From contig JAUWQD010000002.1 in assembly GCA_030611265.1 (NCBI GenBank), positions 1-64,000 of the forward strand: a DNA stretch of 64,000 nucleotides, in the 5' to 3' direction. The notes under the pieces were generated by a model. It was not told the origin of the DNA and did no database searches. It saw only the letters and a list, made by a program, of their open reading frames with translations. How positions within the stretch are numbered: the first letter of the stretch is position 1; each line of letters begins with the position of its first letter. Shown here one piece after another: positions 44,125-54,046 of the stretch. Source of the DNA: Methanosarcinaceae archaeon (GTDB taxonomy: Archaea > Halobacteriota > Methanosarcinia > Methanosarcinales > Methanosarcinaceae). The position numbers were made by a program, and so were the translations under genes.

Positions 44125-46038
44125 TTAATCCTCATGTTGATCCTTTAAGGTTTGCGCTATCGTATTTATGTATTCGGTAATATCAGTGCTTGTATCTTTT
44201 ATAATAGCAACATATTTTTGCTGCCCATTGATCTCAACATTATTGTGGCTTACAAGCAGATTCCTTCTTGTTCCATCTTTTTTCACCATAACCGTTTCAT
44301 ATGTCCCACTTTCACCTGCTTGAACTTCATTCCACCGATTCATCATGAATTCAGTGTATTCAGGAGCTATTGTTTCCAGAACTGGTTTGTTGATAATTTC
44401 TTCTTTTGTATAACCAGACATTTTGCAGCATGCATTATTGGCAAATTCAATCTTACCCTCGCTATCAACTACCATTATACCATCATGGGACATTGAAATT
44501 ATCATATCAAGATAGTTTTTCGTGTCCATAATTTCTTTTTCAGACTCTGTGCGCTTGATATGCTCCCACATACCATTCATCAATAATGTAAGCTGTTGTA
44601 CATCCGAATCATTGTAGTCATCTTCTTTGTTCGCTACAGACATTGTTGCAACAATTTTTCCTTTGTAGAATAAAGGTATGCCCAGATATCTAAATAATGG
44701 TATATGATTGTCAGGATAACCTTTTTTGCCCGGATGAAGAGCTGAATAATCATTTATGATAACAGCTGTTCGCTGTTTAAAGCACTCTGCCCCCAGTCCC
44801 ATATCCTTAGTTATAAATTCAATTTGATTATTAAGATTGCATTGTTCCATGACATCTTTTGAGTACGAAAGTACAGTTTGAATGCTTTCATCCTCATTGA
44901 CCGTATTCAGATAACCAATTTTGCTTTCGGTAAGTTTGATCCCTTCTTCAAGCACAATATCTGCAATCTCATTGATAGTTGCCTCTTTCATCTGGCTAAT
45001 TTTTAACAAAGCTGCAAGGCGAGCTTCATTAAGTCGGATCTTTTTTTGAGCTTGTTTGCGTTCGGTAATGTCGCGGATAACGGCCACTAGATAATTATTT
45101 TTATCCTGAGTGATCAATTTCGCATTCACTTCTATCGGAAATGTGGTGCCGTCTTTACGTTTATGTACACCCTCGCCTATTAATTGAGAGTCATCTGTCA
45201 TTATTTCATCAACATTATGTTTCCATGAATCTATATCCTGAAATTTCATTTCAAAATCTATGACTTTCATGTTCAGGAGTTCTTCACGGGTGTAACCAAG
45301 ACTGGTGCATCCTTTTATATTTGTATCAAGAATCCGGGCACTTTTTGGATCTGTAACGAATATAGCATCATCTGATTGGTCGATCTGATCTCTAAATAAC
45401 TGCAATTTTTTGTTTGCCTTTGAAAGTTCCAAAGTTCTTTCTTCAACTTTGATCTCAAGTTCATCAGACAATTGTTGCAGTTGATTTTCTGCTTTCTTCC
45501 GTTCAATGATTTCTTTTTCAAGTTCATTCGTTTTTCTGGTTAACTTGTCAAGATATTGATTGCTTGTAATTGCGATAGAAATCATCACTCCGATCCGTTC
45601 AAGTACTGACAGATCATAATCTAACATCTCTTTTTTATTTTCACTGTGGTATGCACAGATTCCAAATATTTTGCCGCTTTTAAAAAGGGGTATCCAAATT
45701 ATTGTTTCAATAGGACCAGTGATGATTTCCATGCCTTTCCATGGTGTTAAACGTGGGTCTGAAAAAGGGTTATGCACAACAAGAATCTTGCCTGTTTCAC
45801 AGGCTTCACCTGCCGGACCTGAAAGAATTGATGCTTCTACCTTGTTTACCATTTCAGGGTAGTTTTCAGGTAGGTTATATGAGGCGATCATATTTGCATC
45901 GCCATTTTCGTCAATCTCAATAACAGTTCCAAAAAGGTAATCAAGTTTGTCACAGGTAACCTGCATAATGTTCTTGATATATTGCTTTGGAGGCAGCATT
46001 ACATCAATTTCAGTAAGTGCACAATTTAAATCTTGCAT
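44125..46038 (-). CDS. GAF/PAS sensor protein without kinase domain
   Basis: A 637-residue multidomain sensor from ATG 46038; the frame is open further, but that part overlaps the oxidoreductase gene and the paralogue at 49446 begins at the equivalent MQSLNQAL. Domains in order: GAF-like (about 10-165, with FGTVIEIDENGDANMIASYNLPENYP), coiled linker, PAS with DITERK end (about 230-355), a second GAF (about 370-520, with ESKIGYLNTVNEDESIQTV), and a C-terminal PAS (about 535-625) ending KDTSTDITEY. No histidine-kinase or output domain follows, so it must signal by protein contact or be an incomplete kinase. Confidence 0.8.
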   Translation of the reverse strand: MQDLNCALTEIDVMLPPKQYIKNIMQVTCDKLDYLFGTVIEIDENGDANMIASYNLPENYPEMVNKVEASILSGPAGEACETGKILVVHNPFSDPRLTPWKGMEIITGPIETIIWIPLFKSGKIFGICAYHSENKKEMLDYDLSVLERIGVMISIAITSNQYLDKLTRKTNELEKEIIERKKAENQLQQLSDELEIKVEERTLELSKANKKLQLFRDQIDQSDDAIFVTDPKSARILDTNIKGCTSLGYTREELLNMKVIDFEMKFQDIDSWKHNVDEIMTDDSQLIGEGVHKRKDGTTFPIEVNAKLITQDKNNYLVAVIRDITERKQAQKKIRLNEARLAALLKISQMKEATINEIADIVLEEGIKLTESKIGYLNTVNEDESIQTVLSYSKDVMEQCNLNNQIEFITKDMGLGAECFKQRTAVIINDYSALHPGKKGYPDNHIPLFRYLGIPLFYKGKIVATMSVANKEDDYNDSDVQQLTLLMNGMWEHIKRTESEKEIMDTKNYLDMIISMSHDGIMVVDSEGKIEFANNACCKMSGYTKEEIINKPVLETIAPEYTEFMMNRWNEVQAGESGTYETVMVKKDGTRRNLLVSHNNVEINGQQKYVAIIKDTSTDITEYINTIAQTLKDQHED

Positions 46039-46049
46039 GGTATTTTTAC

Positions 46050-47219
46050 CTATTTTTTGTTTGGAGGTTTTATTAATGGATTTACGGTACAATACATCTC
46101 GGGATCGCCGGTATTTGCAAAAATGCACCTTCCGCATTGCGTACATTGCCTGACATCATTTTTCCGTCCTGCAAGTGATTTGTTTACCAGTTCATAATCC
46201 GCCACCTGTGCACGTCCTATTGCGACAAGGTCTGCTTTGCCGGACGATAAAATAGATTCTGCCGTACTTAGTGATAATATGGAGCCAACCGTACAAACCG
46301 GTACAGTAGCATATTGTTTCAATTCTGCAGCAATATCAACATAAGGCGCTATACCCAGATCAGGCGCAGGTATGATCTTTTCCGCAGATTCGTAAACCCC
46401 TATTGAAACATTCAACATATCTATACCGGCACGTTCAAACATTGGGACGATCTTCTCATAATCAGATGGTTTAAGTCCACCGTCCACATATTCATCCCCA
46501 CTGACGCGCACACTTATTGCAATCTTTGAACCGAGTTTTGACCGGATACCTTCCAGTATCTCTATAATGAGTCTTGCGCGGTTTTCCACACTGCCGCCGT
46601 AGTCGTCTTTTCTGTGATTTGAATATGGTGATAAAAATTCATTGAGCAGATAACCGTGTGCTGCATGAATTTCCACGACTTTTACTCCTGCATCTGCTGT
46701 CCGGACGGTCGCATCAATAAAATCATTGCGTACGCGCTCGATATCGGCAAGTGTCATTTCACGTACATAGTAATTTGGATCAAATTGTGACATTAAAGGA
46801 CATGGTATGGCACTTGGTGCGATCAGATCGTGACCGGTCACTGCATTTAGTGCCTGACGTCCGTAATGTATCAACTGCACTGCAGGAACAGCACCGTTTC
46901 TTTCGATCTCACCGAAAAGGTCTGAAAGTCCCGGGATATAGCAGTCATCATCAATTCTCATCACACGGTCAAATGCAATGCAATCTGACGATACCACTGC
47001 TGCACCAGTAAAAATTAAACCACAGCCGCCTTGTGCTATCGCATTATAGAAATCTATCAGTTTTTTAGATACCGTTCCGTCAGCATTGGCATAATTTGTA
47101 TGGAATGCCGGAAACACAATTCGATTTTTAAGATTAATTTTTCCAATATCAATTGTATTAAAAACGGATGGATAGTTGTTTTTTTTGTTTATTACATCAA
47201 TATTTTTTATCGTTTTCAT
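46050..47219 (-). CDS. Old-yellow-enzyme-like NADH:flavin oxidoreductase
   Basis: A 389-residue FMN protein from ATG 47219. The TIM-barrel markers are GKINLKNRIVFPAFHTNYA, QLIHYGRQA, HAAHGYLLNEFLSPYSNHR and LVAIGRAQVADYELVN. At the C-terminus CTQCGRCIF...MYCTVNP supplies the cysteines of a 4Fe-4S site as in 2,4-dienoyl-CoA reductases, but the FAD/NAD domain that follows in those enzymes is absent. A partner reductase would be needed. It may reduce enoates or other unsaturated compounds. It lies 11 bases before the GAF-PAS sensor on the same strand. Confidence 0.82.
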   Translation of the reverse strand: MKTIKNIDVINKKNNYPSVFNTIDIGKINLKNRIVFPAFHTNYANADGTVSKKLIDFYNAIAQGGCGLIFTGAAVVSSDCIAFDRVMRIDDDCYIPGLSDLFGEIERNGAVPAVQLIHYGRQALNAVTGHDLIAPSAIPCPLMSQFDPNYYVREMTLADIERVRNDFIDATVRTADAGVKVVEIHAAHGYLLNEFLSPYSNHRKDDYGGSVENRARLIIEILEGIRSKLGSKIAISVRVSGDEYVDGGLKPSDYEKIVPMFERAGIDMLNVSIGVYESAEKIIPAPDLGIAPYVDIAAELKQYATVPVCTVGSILSLSTAESILSSGKADLVAIGRAQVADYELVNKSLAGRKNDVRQCTQCGRCIFANTGDPEMYCTVNPLIKPPNKK

Positions 47220-47373
47220 CCAAAACCCCCATTTTAAATAATTAATGTAATCACCTTTGATGTATTTGATATTTTCCAATATACTATATAGTATCATATA
47301 TGTTTTTTGATGATTGTGGATTTATTAATATGTGTTAAAATGTATGATATTGCAGTAACTTAAATACATTAGA

Positions 47374-49446
47374 TTACGTTTTTTTGAGTGTAACCCAGAA
47401 TACAGACCCCTGTCCTTTTGGATTATCCTCTACGCCAACACAACCCCCATGCAGATCAACAATTCTCTTAACGATTGCAAGTCCAAGCCCCATTCCTTTG
47501 ATCCCGCGTTTATCTATACGCTTGAACCGTTCGAACAGGTGTGGTTTATCCTCGTCTGGAATACCAATTCCAAAATCGGTTACTGTTATTGTCCAATCTT
47601 CTTCCGCATCCGATGTATTAACAATTATCTTGTTTTTGTCCCCTCCATATTTTATGGCGTTTGATAAAAGATTTATAAAAACCTCTTTGACCAGTGGATT
47701 AACATTTACAAAACAATTGTTTTTTTGTGTAAACTCAATTGTGATCTGTTTTTTATTCAGTTCCGGTTCAAAATCGTCTATGGTATCTTTAAGAATATTA
47801 CATAGATTAGTTTTATGGAATTCAATATCATCAACAGATTCCAGTTTTGCAAGTTTACTTGCTGTTTCAACAAGATTGATAAGTTTTCCAGTGTTGCGTT
47901 CAATTATTTTTAGTGCCTGAACTCTTTTCTGGTCTTTTTCAGTATTCAGTAATATCTCGGTGTACCCCTTGATAATACCTGCAGGATTCAAAAGATCATG
48001 ATGAAGCACATCTCCAAAAAGGATTTTCAGCTCATTGGAATGTTGCAATTCCTTTGTATATCTTGTTAGCACTTCTTCATCTTGTTTTAGTTGTGTCATA
48101 TCCTGCAATGTTTCCACAACAGCAATTAATTTCCCTTTATTATTTTTTATGGGTGTAGCATCAAAAATGAGGTAGCGTTCTTTTCCACCGATGTTTTGCA
48201 TCCACTCTTCAGCATACAAACCATCTGGTGCATATATTGACTTGCCACATTTTGCGTAATATTTAGATAGCTCATCAAAATTTCCATCTATAACACAATC
48301 TACAATACACGGACGTTTGCAATCATGAAACACATTTCCATAGTCACTGGTTCCAATCATGTTTTCTGTTTTAAAACCTGTGAGTTCTTCACAAGCTTTA
48401 TTCCAGTGTATGATCTTGTGCTGTGAATCAACAACAAAAGCAGGTATTGCACAATATTGAATCAGGTTTGCTGAGAATTCTTTTTCTTCTTGTAATATTC
48501 TCTCTGCATTTTTGCGCTCGGTTATGTTGCGTACTATAGCTACCATATAATCTTTATTTTCATGAACTATGTACTTTACATTAAATTCAATTGTTATAGC
48601 AAGATGATCTCTTCTCTTAAATTCCCTTTCCAATATCAGTGATCCTTTCTTCTTTGCTTTTTCAACATGATCAACCCAGGAAAAACTGCCTTTGAACATT
48701 TCAAGATCTACAACTCCTATATTCAGAATTTCTTCACGTGTGAGTCCAAAAGTTGTGCAGGTTTTGTCATTGATCTCTAAAAAGCGGCTTGTTTTTGGGT
48801 CAGCAACAAATATGGCATCATTGGATTGATTAATAAGGTCTTTAAACAATTGGAGTTCAGTGTTGGTATTTGAGAGTTCGATAGTCCGCTCCTTAACTCG
48901 AATCTCAAGTTTATCACGTACTTCTTGCAATTCCTGTGTTTTTTTATTCAACTGATTGAGGTATTTGTTGCTTGCAATTGCAATAGATATCATTACTCCT
49001 ATCTGTTCAAGCGAAGATAACTCATCTTGTGTTATGTCCCTCTCTTTCTCACCATAAAGAACATAGATCCCAAATACCTTGCCATTTTTAAAAAGAGGCA
49101 CCCAAACTATAATTTCAATTATACCTGTGATTACTCTCAGATTTCTCCATGGTTCCAATCGTGGGTCTGAAAAGGGGTCATGCAGAACAACGATCTTGCC
49201 AGTTTCAAAAGCTTCACCTGCCGGACCTGAAAGGATTGGTGCTTTCATTTTGTTTACTATTTCAGGATAATTTTCAGGCAGATAATGTGAAGCGATCATA
49301 TGTGCTTCGCCCAGATCATCGATCTCAATAACAGTGCCAAAAAGGTAATCGAGGTTATCACATATAATCTGCAATATGTTGTCGATGTATTTTTTTGGAG
49401 GCAGCATTACATCAATTTTGGTAAGTGCTTGATTTAAACTTTGCAT
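47374..49446 (-). CDS. GAF-PAS-PAS sensor histidine kinase
   Basis: A 690-residue kinase, paralogous to the sensor at 44125 over its first half. Order: GAF-like (about 10-165), coiled linker, PAS (about 205-325, ending VRNITERK), PAS with cysteines (about 335-455, CKRPCIVDCVIDG and CGKSIYAPDG), then kinase: H-box LFGDVLHHDLLNPAGIIKGY, N-box INLLSNAIKYGG, G-boxes DFGIGIPDEDK and GMGLGLAIVKRIV. No membrane segment is visible, so it should be cytoplasmic. A response regulator is not adjacent. Confidence 0.9.
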   Translation of the reverse strand: MQSLNQALTKIDVMLPPKKYIDNILQIICDNLDYLFGTVIEIDDLGEAHMIASHYLPENYPEIVNKMKAPILSGPAGEAFETGKIVVLHDPFSDPRLEPWRNLRVITGIIEIIVWVPLFKNGKVFGIYVLYGEKERDITQDELSSLEQIGVMISIAIASNKYLNQLNKKTQELQEVRDKLEIRVKERTIELSNTNTELQLFKDLINQSNDAIFVADPKTSRFLEINDKTCTTFGLTREEILNIGVVDLEMFKGSFSWVDHVEKAKKKGSLILEREFKRRDHLAITIEFNVKYIVHENKDYMVAIVRNITERKNAERILQEEKEFSANLIQYCAIPAFVVDSQHKIIHWNKACEELTGFKTENMIGTSDYGNVFHDCKRPCIVDCVIDGNFDELSKYYAKCGKSIYAPDGLYAEEWMQNIGGKERYLIFDATPIKNNKGKLIAVVETLQDMTQLKQDEEVLTRYTKELQHSNELKILFGDVLHHDLLNPAGIIKGYTEILLNTEKDQKRVQALKIIERNTGKLINLVETASKLAKLESVDDIEFHKTNLCNILKDTIDDFEPELNKKQITIEFTQKNNCFVNVNPLVKEVFINLLSNAIKYGGDKNKIIVNTSDAEEDWTITVTDFGIGIPDEDKPHLFERFKRIDKRGIKGMGLGLAIVKRIVDLHGGCVGVEDNPKGQGSVFWVTLKKT

Positions 49447-49520
49447 AGTGTTATCCTATTCGTTTTCTGGAGGTTTTATTGATGGATTTACGACACTTAA
49501 GTATCTCCTCAATATTGAGT

Positions 49521-49633
49521 GGGTAAATATTAGATGGGATTAACAGGATTGGGCGAGCCACTTGTATCCTGCCCATTAGTTCAAGCAATATGGTTGCATA
49601 TTTGGCGATATATCCTGAAATAATGATGTTACC
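49521..49633. repeat. Dispersed element with GGTAA/TTACC ends, copy 2
   Basis: A 113-base element bounded by GGGTAA and TTACCC. It shares GGTAAATATT, AACAGGATT, ATCCTG, CCATTA-TTCA, and ATCCTGAA...GTTACC with the copy at 18280-18413, in the same order; the left palindromic part is shortened. It lies directly against the duplicated oxidoreductase footprint, at what looks like a breakpoint. Confidence 0.65.
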
Positions 49634-49700
49634 CACACAATGTTAGAGGAAACCTTTTTTGATAAATAATTAATTTTGTAATTATTGCTAAAATATTTGA

Positions 49701-49758
49701 CATATTTAAGCATATTTACTATACAACATATTTAAGCATATTTACTATACAACATATT
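49701..49758. repeat. 26-base tandem repeat
   Basis: Two exact copies of a 26-base unit (starting CATATTTAAG and ending ACTATACAA) stand head to tail, followed by the first six bases of a third. AT-rich, intergenic. Confidence 0.85.
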
Positions 49759-50137
49759 ATCTTATATATTTTCTGATAATTTTAACTCTATTAGAACAAA
49801 TCAGGAAGTAAGGCAATTGATAAGAAAGTTTCTACAACATCCGTTAGTTAAATCTGATGTGAAAAGACCTGAGATCCTTCGGATTTTGTTGCACTTATTG
49901 AGGACGAGTTTAATGACGTGCCCGATGCGGATATTGGTATATGGCTGTCTAACTTTATTGGCACAGATGCTAGAATGACGCCATAGGGTTCCAAGGCCGA
50001 ATCCATACAAACCTTTAAATGATATCAAGTGCGTAATCTGGCAAGTTTCATTATCGGGATGAAATCCCGTAGGAATGTGGCTTTTAAGATCTAAAGGCTG
50101 AACCGTGAAACTAAAATGAAACAAAAGGTGAAACAAA

Positions 50138-50728
50138 TTGTCTAAATCTTTTTATGGATATATTAGGGACGCATGGAAAAAGCCGGATGAGACTTACGTG
50201 CGTGACCTTAGATGGGAACGACTTCAGGAATGGAGAAAAGAAGGCTCGATCACACGGATAAGACGCCCCACGCGTATTGACCGTGCACGAACACTCGGTT
50301 ACAAAGCAAAGCAGGGCATCATTGTCGTGCGTGCAAAGGTTCGCCGCGGTGGAATGAGAAAATCAAGATACGTTCGCGGACGACGTACCCAGCGTATGGG
50401 CAAGAACAAGATGACTACTGGAATGAGTATCCAGAGGATATCTGAAGAGCGTGCTTCAAGGAAGTATCCAAACATGGAAGTCTTGAACTCATACTGGGTA
50501 GCTGAAGATGGTAGATCCAAATGGTACGAGGTAATTCTTGTAGACCCAAGCCATCCTGTTATCAAGAACGACAAGAACCTTAACTGGATATGTGCAAACA
50601 CTGAGAAGGGACGTACATTCCGCGGAAAGACCAGCGCAGGTAAGAAAGGCAGAGGTATGATGAAACGTGGAAAAGGTACTGAAAAGACCCGACCAAGTCT
50701 CAGATCAAACCAGAACAGAGGCAAGTGA
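50138..50728 (+). CDS. rpl15e: Ribosomal protein L15e
   Basis: A 196-residue 50S subunit protein, highly basic. Start is TTG behind AAGGTGA. Recognisable parts are [35 protein letters not shown] and [20 protein letters not shown]. It heads the conserved archaeal superoperon that continues to at least the DHH gene. Confidence 0.96.
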   Translation: MSKSFYGYIRDAWKKPDETYVRDLRWERLQEWRKEGSITRIRRPTRIDRARTLGYKAKQGIIVVRAKVRRGGMRKSRYVRGRRTQRMGKNKMTTGMSIQRISEERASRKYPNMEVLNSYWVAEDGRSKWYEVILVDPSHPVIKNDKNLNWICANTEKGRTFRGKTSAGKKGRGMMKRGKGTEKTRPSLRSNQNRGK

Positions 50729-51186
50729 TACACCATATAATTTTACGTGTAAACGCACACTCAACTGAAGATAAATCCAGGGTCAGAAATGCCCTGGATT
50801 TTTTTTTACTGAATTCGATCTCTAAATCTAAAATAAGAGACGGAAATACTGACGATATCGTTGAGATCACAAATGTTGAAGGATATTACAAAAATCCCAT
50901 ATCAACATTAAGTGCAAATATCACACGTAAGCAGGATTGCCTTGCATTTGCAAGGTTTGTTCGGGAGAACATGCATCTGCAGGATGTCGAATTACTTCGC
51001 AGTGAGATGCCGGATCGTCTGGATGATGAACAACTTTTTCATTTCAGGCTCGATAAGCAGGCAGCCTATCTGAATAAAGTGAAACTTACTTCTTCATCAG
51101 ATGCGATAACTGTAAAGGTCAAGATCGCCACATTTCCAAAGAACCGGGAACAAGCCGGAAAGATTGTGGAGGAATTGTTTGGCTAG
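50725..51186 (+). CDS. Exosome-associated RNA-binding protein (COG1325 type)
   Basis: A 153-residue small RNA-binding protein regularly found between L15e and RNase P genes. GTG start overlaps the L15e stop by 4 bases. Features: [23 protein letters not shown], then [16 protein letters not shown], and [22 protein letters not shown]. Role in RNA processing is inferred from the neighbourhood. Confidence 0.85.
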   Translation: MIHHIILRVNAHSTEDKSRVRNALDFFLLNSISKSKIRDGNTDDIVEITNVEGYYKNPISTLSANITRKQDCLAFARFVRENMHLQDVELLRSEMPDRLDDEQLFHFRLDKQAAYLNKVKLTSSSDAITVKVKIATFPKNREQAGKIVEELFG

Positions 51187-51946
51187 ATTACAATTCTATG
51201 ACCTGAATGTCCATTCCATACCGGATGGCAAGAACACACCACCAGAAATGGCTGCTCTTGCAAAACATTTTGGGTATGCAGGGATTGCAATAACAAACCA
51301 TTCCAATACTGAATCCAAACCATCGGAATTCGAAGCGAACGGTTTTGAAGTGTTCGGGGGTGTTGAGATTGTATCCAAAAATGCTTCAAAACTTCATGGA
51401 CTCATTGGAAAATACCGCAAAAATGTGGATGTCCTTGTCGTCCATGGCGGAGATGAAAATATAAACCGTGCTGCAGTGGAAAACAAGAATGTGGACATAT
51501 TGGCACATCCAATGACACCAAAAGACAGCGGATTGAATCACGTTCTTGCAAGATCAGCATGTGAAAATAACGTAGCCATTGAATTCAATCTTGATGCAAT
51601 TTTCAAAGGTCGCGGCGGTCGGAGAGTTCATGCATTATCATATTTTAGAAAGAATGTTGAAATTGCAAGGAAATTTGACGTGCCGATGATAATTACAAGT
51701 AACGCAGCATCACGTTTTGACCTTCGTGCTCCAAGAGAAATGATGGCACTTGCGGGACTGTTTGGAATGGATAAAAATGAAGCTATAGCAGCCATATCAA
51801 CTATACCGGCTGGGATCATAGCAAGGAACAGGCCTAGATCAGGTTTTATTCGTGAAGGAGTGGAAGTAATAGATGCAGATGATATGGATTGTGACATGAA
51901 CAGTGAACCGGATAATGAACTAAAAGAGGCAGGTGGGTCAAATTGA
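51179..51946 (+). CDS. rnp3: RNase P protein component 3 (Rpp30)
   Basis: A 255-residue PHP/TIM-barrel-like protein, subunit of RNase P. The TTG at 51179 is chosen: GGAGG lies 6 bases upstream, and the protein then begins [17 protein letters not shown], the family start. Other marks: IAITNHSN, KNVDILAHPM, AIEFNLDAIF, and PMIITSNAASRFDLRAPREM. It overlaps the previous gene by 8 bases. Confidence 0.93.
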   Translation: MARLQFYDLNVHSIPDGKNTPPEMAALAKHFGYAGIAITNHSNTESKPSEFEANGFEVFGGVEIVSKNASKLHGLIGKYRKNVDVLVVHGGDENINRAAVENKNVDILAHPMTPKDSGLNHVLARSACENNVAIEFNLDAIFKGRGGRRVHALSYFRKNVEIARKFDVPMIITSNAASRFDLRAPREMMALAGLFGMDKNEAIAAISTIPAGIIARNRPRSGFIREGVEVIDADDMDCDMNSEPDNELKEAGGSN

Positions 51947-52293
51947 AGATCCTTCCACCTACATTGCGCGATAAAAAACGTTATCTTGCCTTTGAACTGA
52001 TCTGTGAACATGATGTTACGAGAGAAGAACTTATACGTGAGATGTTCTCATGTGTGGGTTCACTTATCGGAGACGTTGGTTCAAGCAAATGCGGCATACG
52101 TGTCCTTACATTTGAAGATTCAAAGGGCATAATACGGTGTGCGCACACCAAAACAGAGCAGACACGCGCGGCTGTTGCCACCATCACACACATAGGTGGC
52201 AAGAGGGCTGTTGTGCACATACTCGGAATATCGGGCACTGTTGCAGGTGCAACAGAAAAGTATTTAGAAGGAACAGAAGTATTTACCTTTTGA
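51943..52293 (+). CDS. rnp2: RNase P protein component 2 (Pop5)
   Basis: A 116-residue RNase P subunit. TTG start behind AGGTGGG, overlapping the rnp3 stop by 4 bases. LPPTLRDKKRYLAFEL at the start and GIIRCAHTKTEQTRAAVATI are typical. With Rpp30 it forms the pair that activates the RNase P RNA catalytic domain. Confidence 0.93.
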   Translation: MKILPPTLRDKKRYLAFELICEHDVTREELIREMFSCVGSLIGDVGSSKCGIRVLTFEDSKGIIRCAHTKTEQTRAAVATITHIGGKRAVVHILGISGTVAGATEKYLEGTEVFTF

Positions 52294-52454
52294 AAATGTA
52301 ACATTGAACATTGGGAAATATGCCAATAAGAGTAAAATAGCAATCACATATAAATGAGGAAAGACTATATTGTACGTCACGTATCATACAGTCCCAGTCA
52401 AGATCACATATATTAAATTTATTAGAGTTAACATTTAGAGGAGATGAATTTAGC

Positions 52455-53258
52455 ATGCAAATGGCACCACAGATGGGATATGACAGAGCAATTACTGTCT
52501 TTAGTCCCGATGGCAGACTTTTCCAGGTAGAGTATGCCAGGGAAGCGGTAAAGCGAGGCACAACAGCAGTTGGAGTGAAAGCGAAAGACGGAGTTGTACT
52601 GCTGGTTGATAAAAGGATCACAAGCAGATTGATCGAAGCTGAATCCATTGAAAAGATATTCCAGATAGATGATCATATCGGTGCAGCTACATCAGGACTT
52701 GTTGCTGATGCCCGGGCACTTATTGACAGGTCAAGGGTTGAATCACAGATCAATAGGGTATCATACGATGAACTCATCGGTGTTGAGGTCCTTGCAAAGA
52801 AGATATGTGACCACAAGCAAACATACACACAGTATGGCGGTGTTCGCCCTTATGGGACAGCGCTTTTAATAGCAGGTGTTGATGATCACAGCCCAAGATT
52901 GTTCGAAACTGACCCAAGTGGTGCGCTTTTGGAATATAAGGCTACAGCAATAGGTGCCGGCAGAAATGCAGTCGTTGAAGTCTTTGAAAAAGATTATGAT
53001 GATGACATGAACATTGAATCTGCAATCATACTTGGTCTGGATGCGCTTTACAATGCTGCAGAAGGAAAACTCGATGCTGAAACTCTTGAAGTTGGTACAG
53101 TTACACTTGAGGAGAAACAGTTCAGGAAACTTACATCTGAAGAAGTGGAATCCTATGTATCACAGATCCTTGAAATGCACATAGAGAGTGAAGAATCGGA
53201 TGAAGAAGAAACTGATGAAAAGAGTGAAGATGAATCAAAAGATGAAAACGAAGAATAA
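52455..53258 (+). CDS. psmA: Proteasome alpha subunit
   Basis: A 267-residue 20S core alpha subunit. The alpha N-terminus [27 protein letters not shown] is clear, as are [14 protein letters not shown] and [17 protein letters not shown]. The last 30 residues are almost entirely acidic ([22 protein letters not shown]); similar acid tails occur on Rrp4 and Rrp41 in the same operon. The spacer before it (52294-52454) has a TATA-like run, so an internal promoter is likely. Confidence 0.96.
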   Translation: MQMAPQMGYDRAITVFSPDGRLFQVEYAREAVKRGTTAVGVKAKDGVVLLVDKRITSRLIEAESIEKIFQIDDHIGAATSGLVADARALIDRSRVESQINRVSYDELIGVEVLAKKICDHKQTYTQYGGVRPYGTALLIAGVDDHSPRLFETDPSGALLEYKATAIGAGRNAVVEVFEKDYDDDMNIESAIILGLDALYNAAEGKLDAETLEVGTVTLEEKQFRKLTSEEVESYVSQILEMHIESEESDEEETDEKSEDESKDENEE

Positions 53259-53342
53259 TGTTAACGTTAACATCAACATATGCTGAAATAAATATCACTT
53301 TAAAATATCATATTGTGTTTTAATTGTAAAGAAGGTGTAAGA

Positions 53343-54035
53343 ATGGTATCTCTCGATGATTCTGTAACTGCAAGACTTAAGAAAGGTGGTAAGCATTTTG
53401 AAGTCGCTGTCGATCCGGATGGGGCATTTGCGTTCAAGAGAGGTGAGGATATCAAGATCGAAGATATCCTTGCTGTGGAATCCATATTTGAAGATGTGAG
53501 CAGGGGCGACCACATTGCAGAATCCGATCTTGTTAAGGCGTTTGATACAGGTGACATATTTGAGATTGCAACCAATATCATTCAACACGGTGAATTACAA
53601 CTTACAAAAGAACAAAGAAAACACATTCTTGAAGAAAAGACTAAACAAGTCATAAGTACTATTGCACAGAATGCGATCAATCCACAAACAAGGACACCGC
53701 ATCCACCGGCACGGATCGAGAGGGCGATGGAAGAAGCAAAAGTACATATCGACCCGTTAAAAGGTGTGGATGAGCAGGTTAATATCGTAATGAAAGCGAT
53801 TCGACCTATCATACCGATCCGTTTTGAAGAAGTGGATATTGCCATTAAAATACCTGCAGATTATGCAGCAAAAGCATACGGTGATATCGCAAGTTTTGGC
53901 CAACTGCAAAAACAGGAATGGCAAAACGATGGTTCCTGGGTCGCAGTTGTGAAGATCCCTGCAGGATTGCAAAATGACTTTTATGGTCTTATCAATCACC
54001 TGACAAAGGGTGATGCTGAAACCAAGCTCTTATAA
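53343..54035 (+). CDS. Ribosome maturation protein SBDS
   Basis: A 230-residue SBDS/Sdo1 homologue that in archaea and eukaryotes helps release the anti-association factor aIF6 from the large subunit. ATG 53343 with AAGGTG is chosen; upstream frame is not conserved. Marks: ARLKKGGKHFEVAVDPD, INPQTRTPHPPARIERAMEEA, IRPIIPIRFEEVDIAIKIP. Confidence 0.93.
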   Translation: MVSLDDSVTARLKKGGKHFEVAVDPDGAFAFKRGEDIKIEDILAVESIFEDVSRGDHIAESDLVKAFDTGDIFEIATNIIQHGELQLTKEQRKHILEEKTKQVISTIAQNAINPQTRTPHPPARIERAMEEAKVHIDPLKGVDEQVNIVMKAIRPIIPIRFEEVDIAIKIPADYAAKAYGDIASFGQLQKQEWQNDGSWVAVVKIPAGLQNDFYGLINHLTKGDAETKLL

Positions 54036-54046
54036 GAGGCTAAAGA

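Larger units (their letters stand above)
49447..50137. other. Gene-free region before the L15e operon
   Basis: Contents in order: a footprint of the oxidoreductase 3' end on the minus strand (about 49459-49492, reads VVNPSIKPPENE stop), a copy of the GGTAA/TTACC element (49521-49633), a 26-base tandem repeat (49701-49758), a scrap of a reading frame (about 49889-49986, VALIEDEFNDVPDADIGIW... then stop), and the superoperon leader. The leader has a CGGGAT/ATCCCG hairpin (about 50077-50091) and a TATA-like box near 50010. Confidence 0.5.

Noticed and set aside
50070-50120. C/D-box small RNA in the L15e leader
   Set aside because: A GATGA-like and a CTGA motif occur, but the C box is imperfect and the C'/D' pair is missing.
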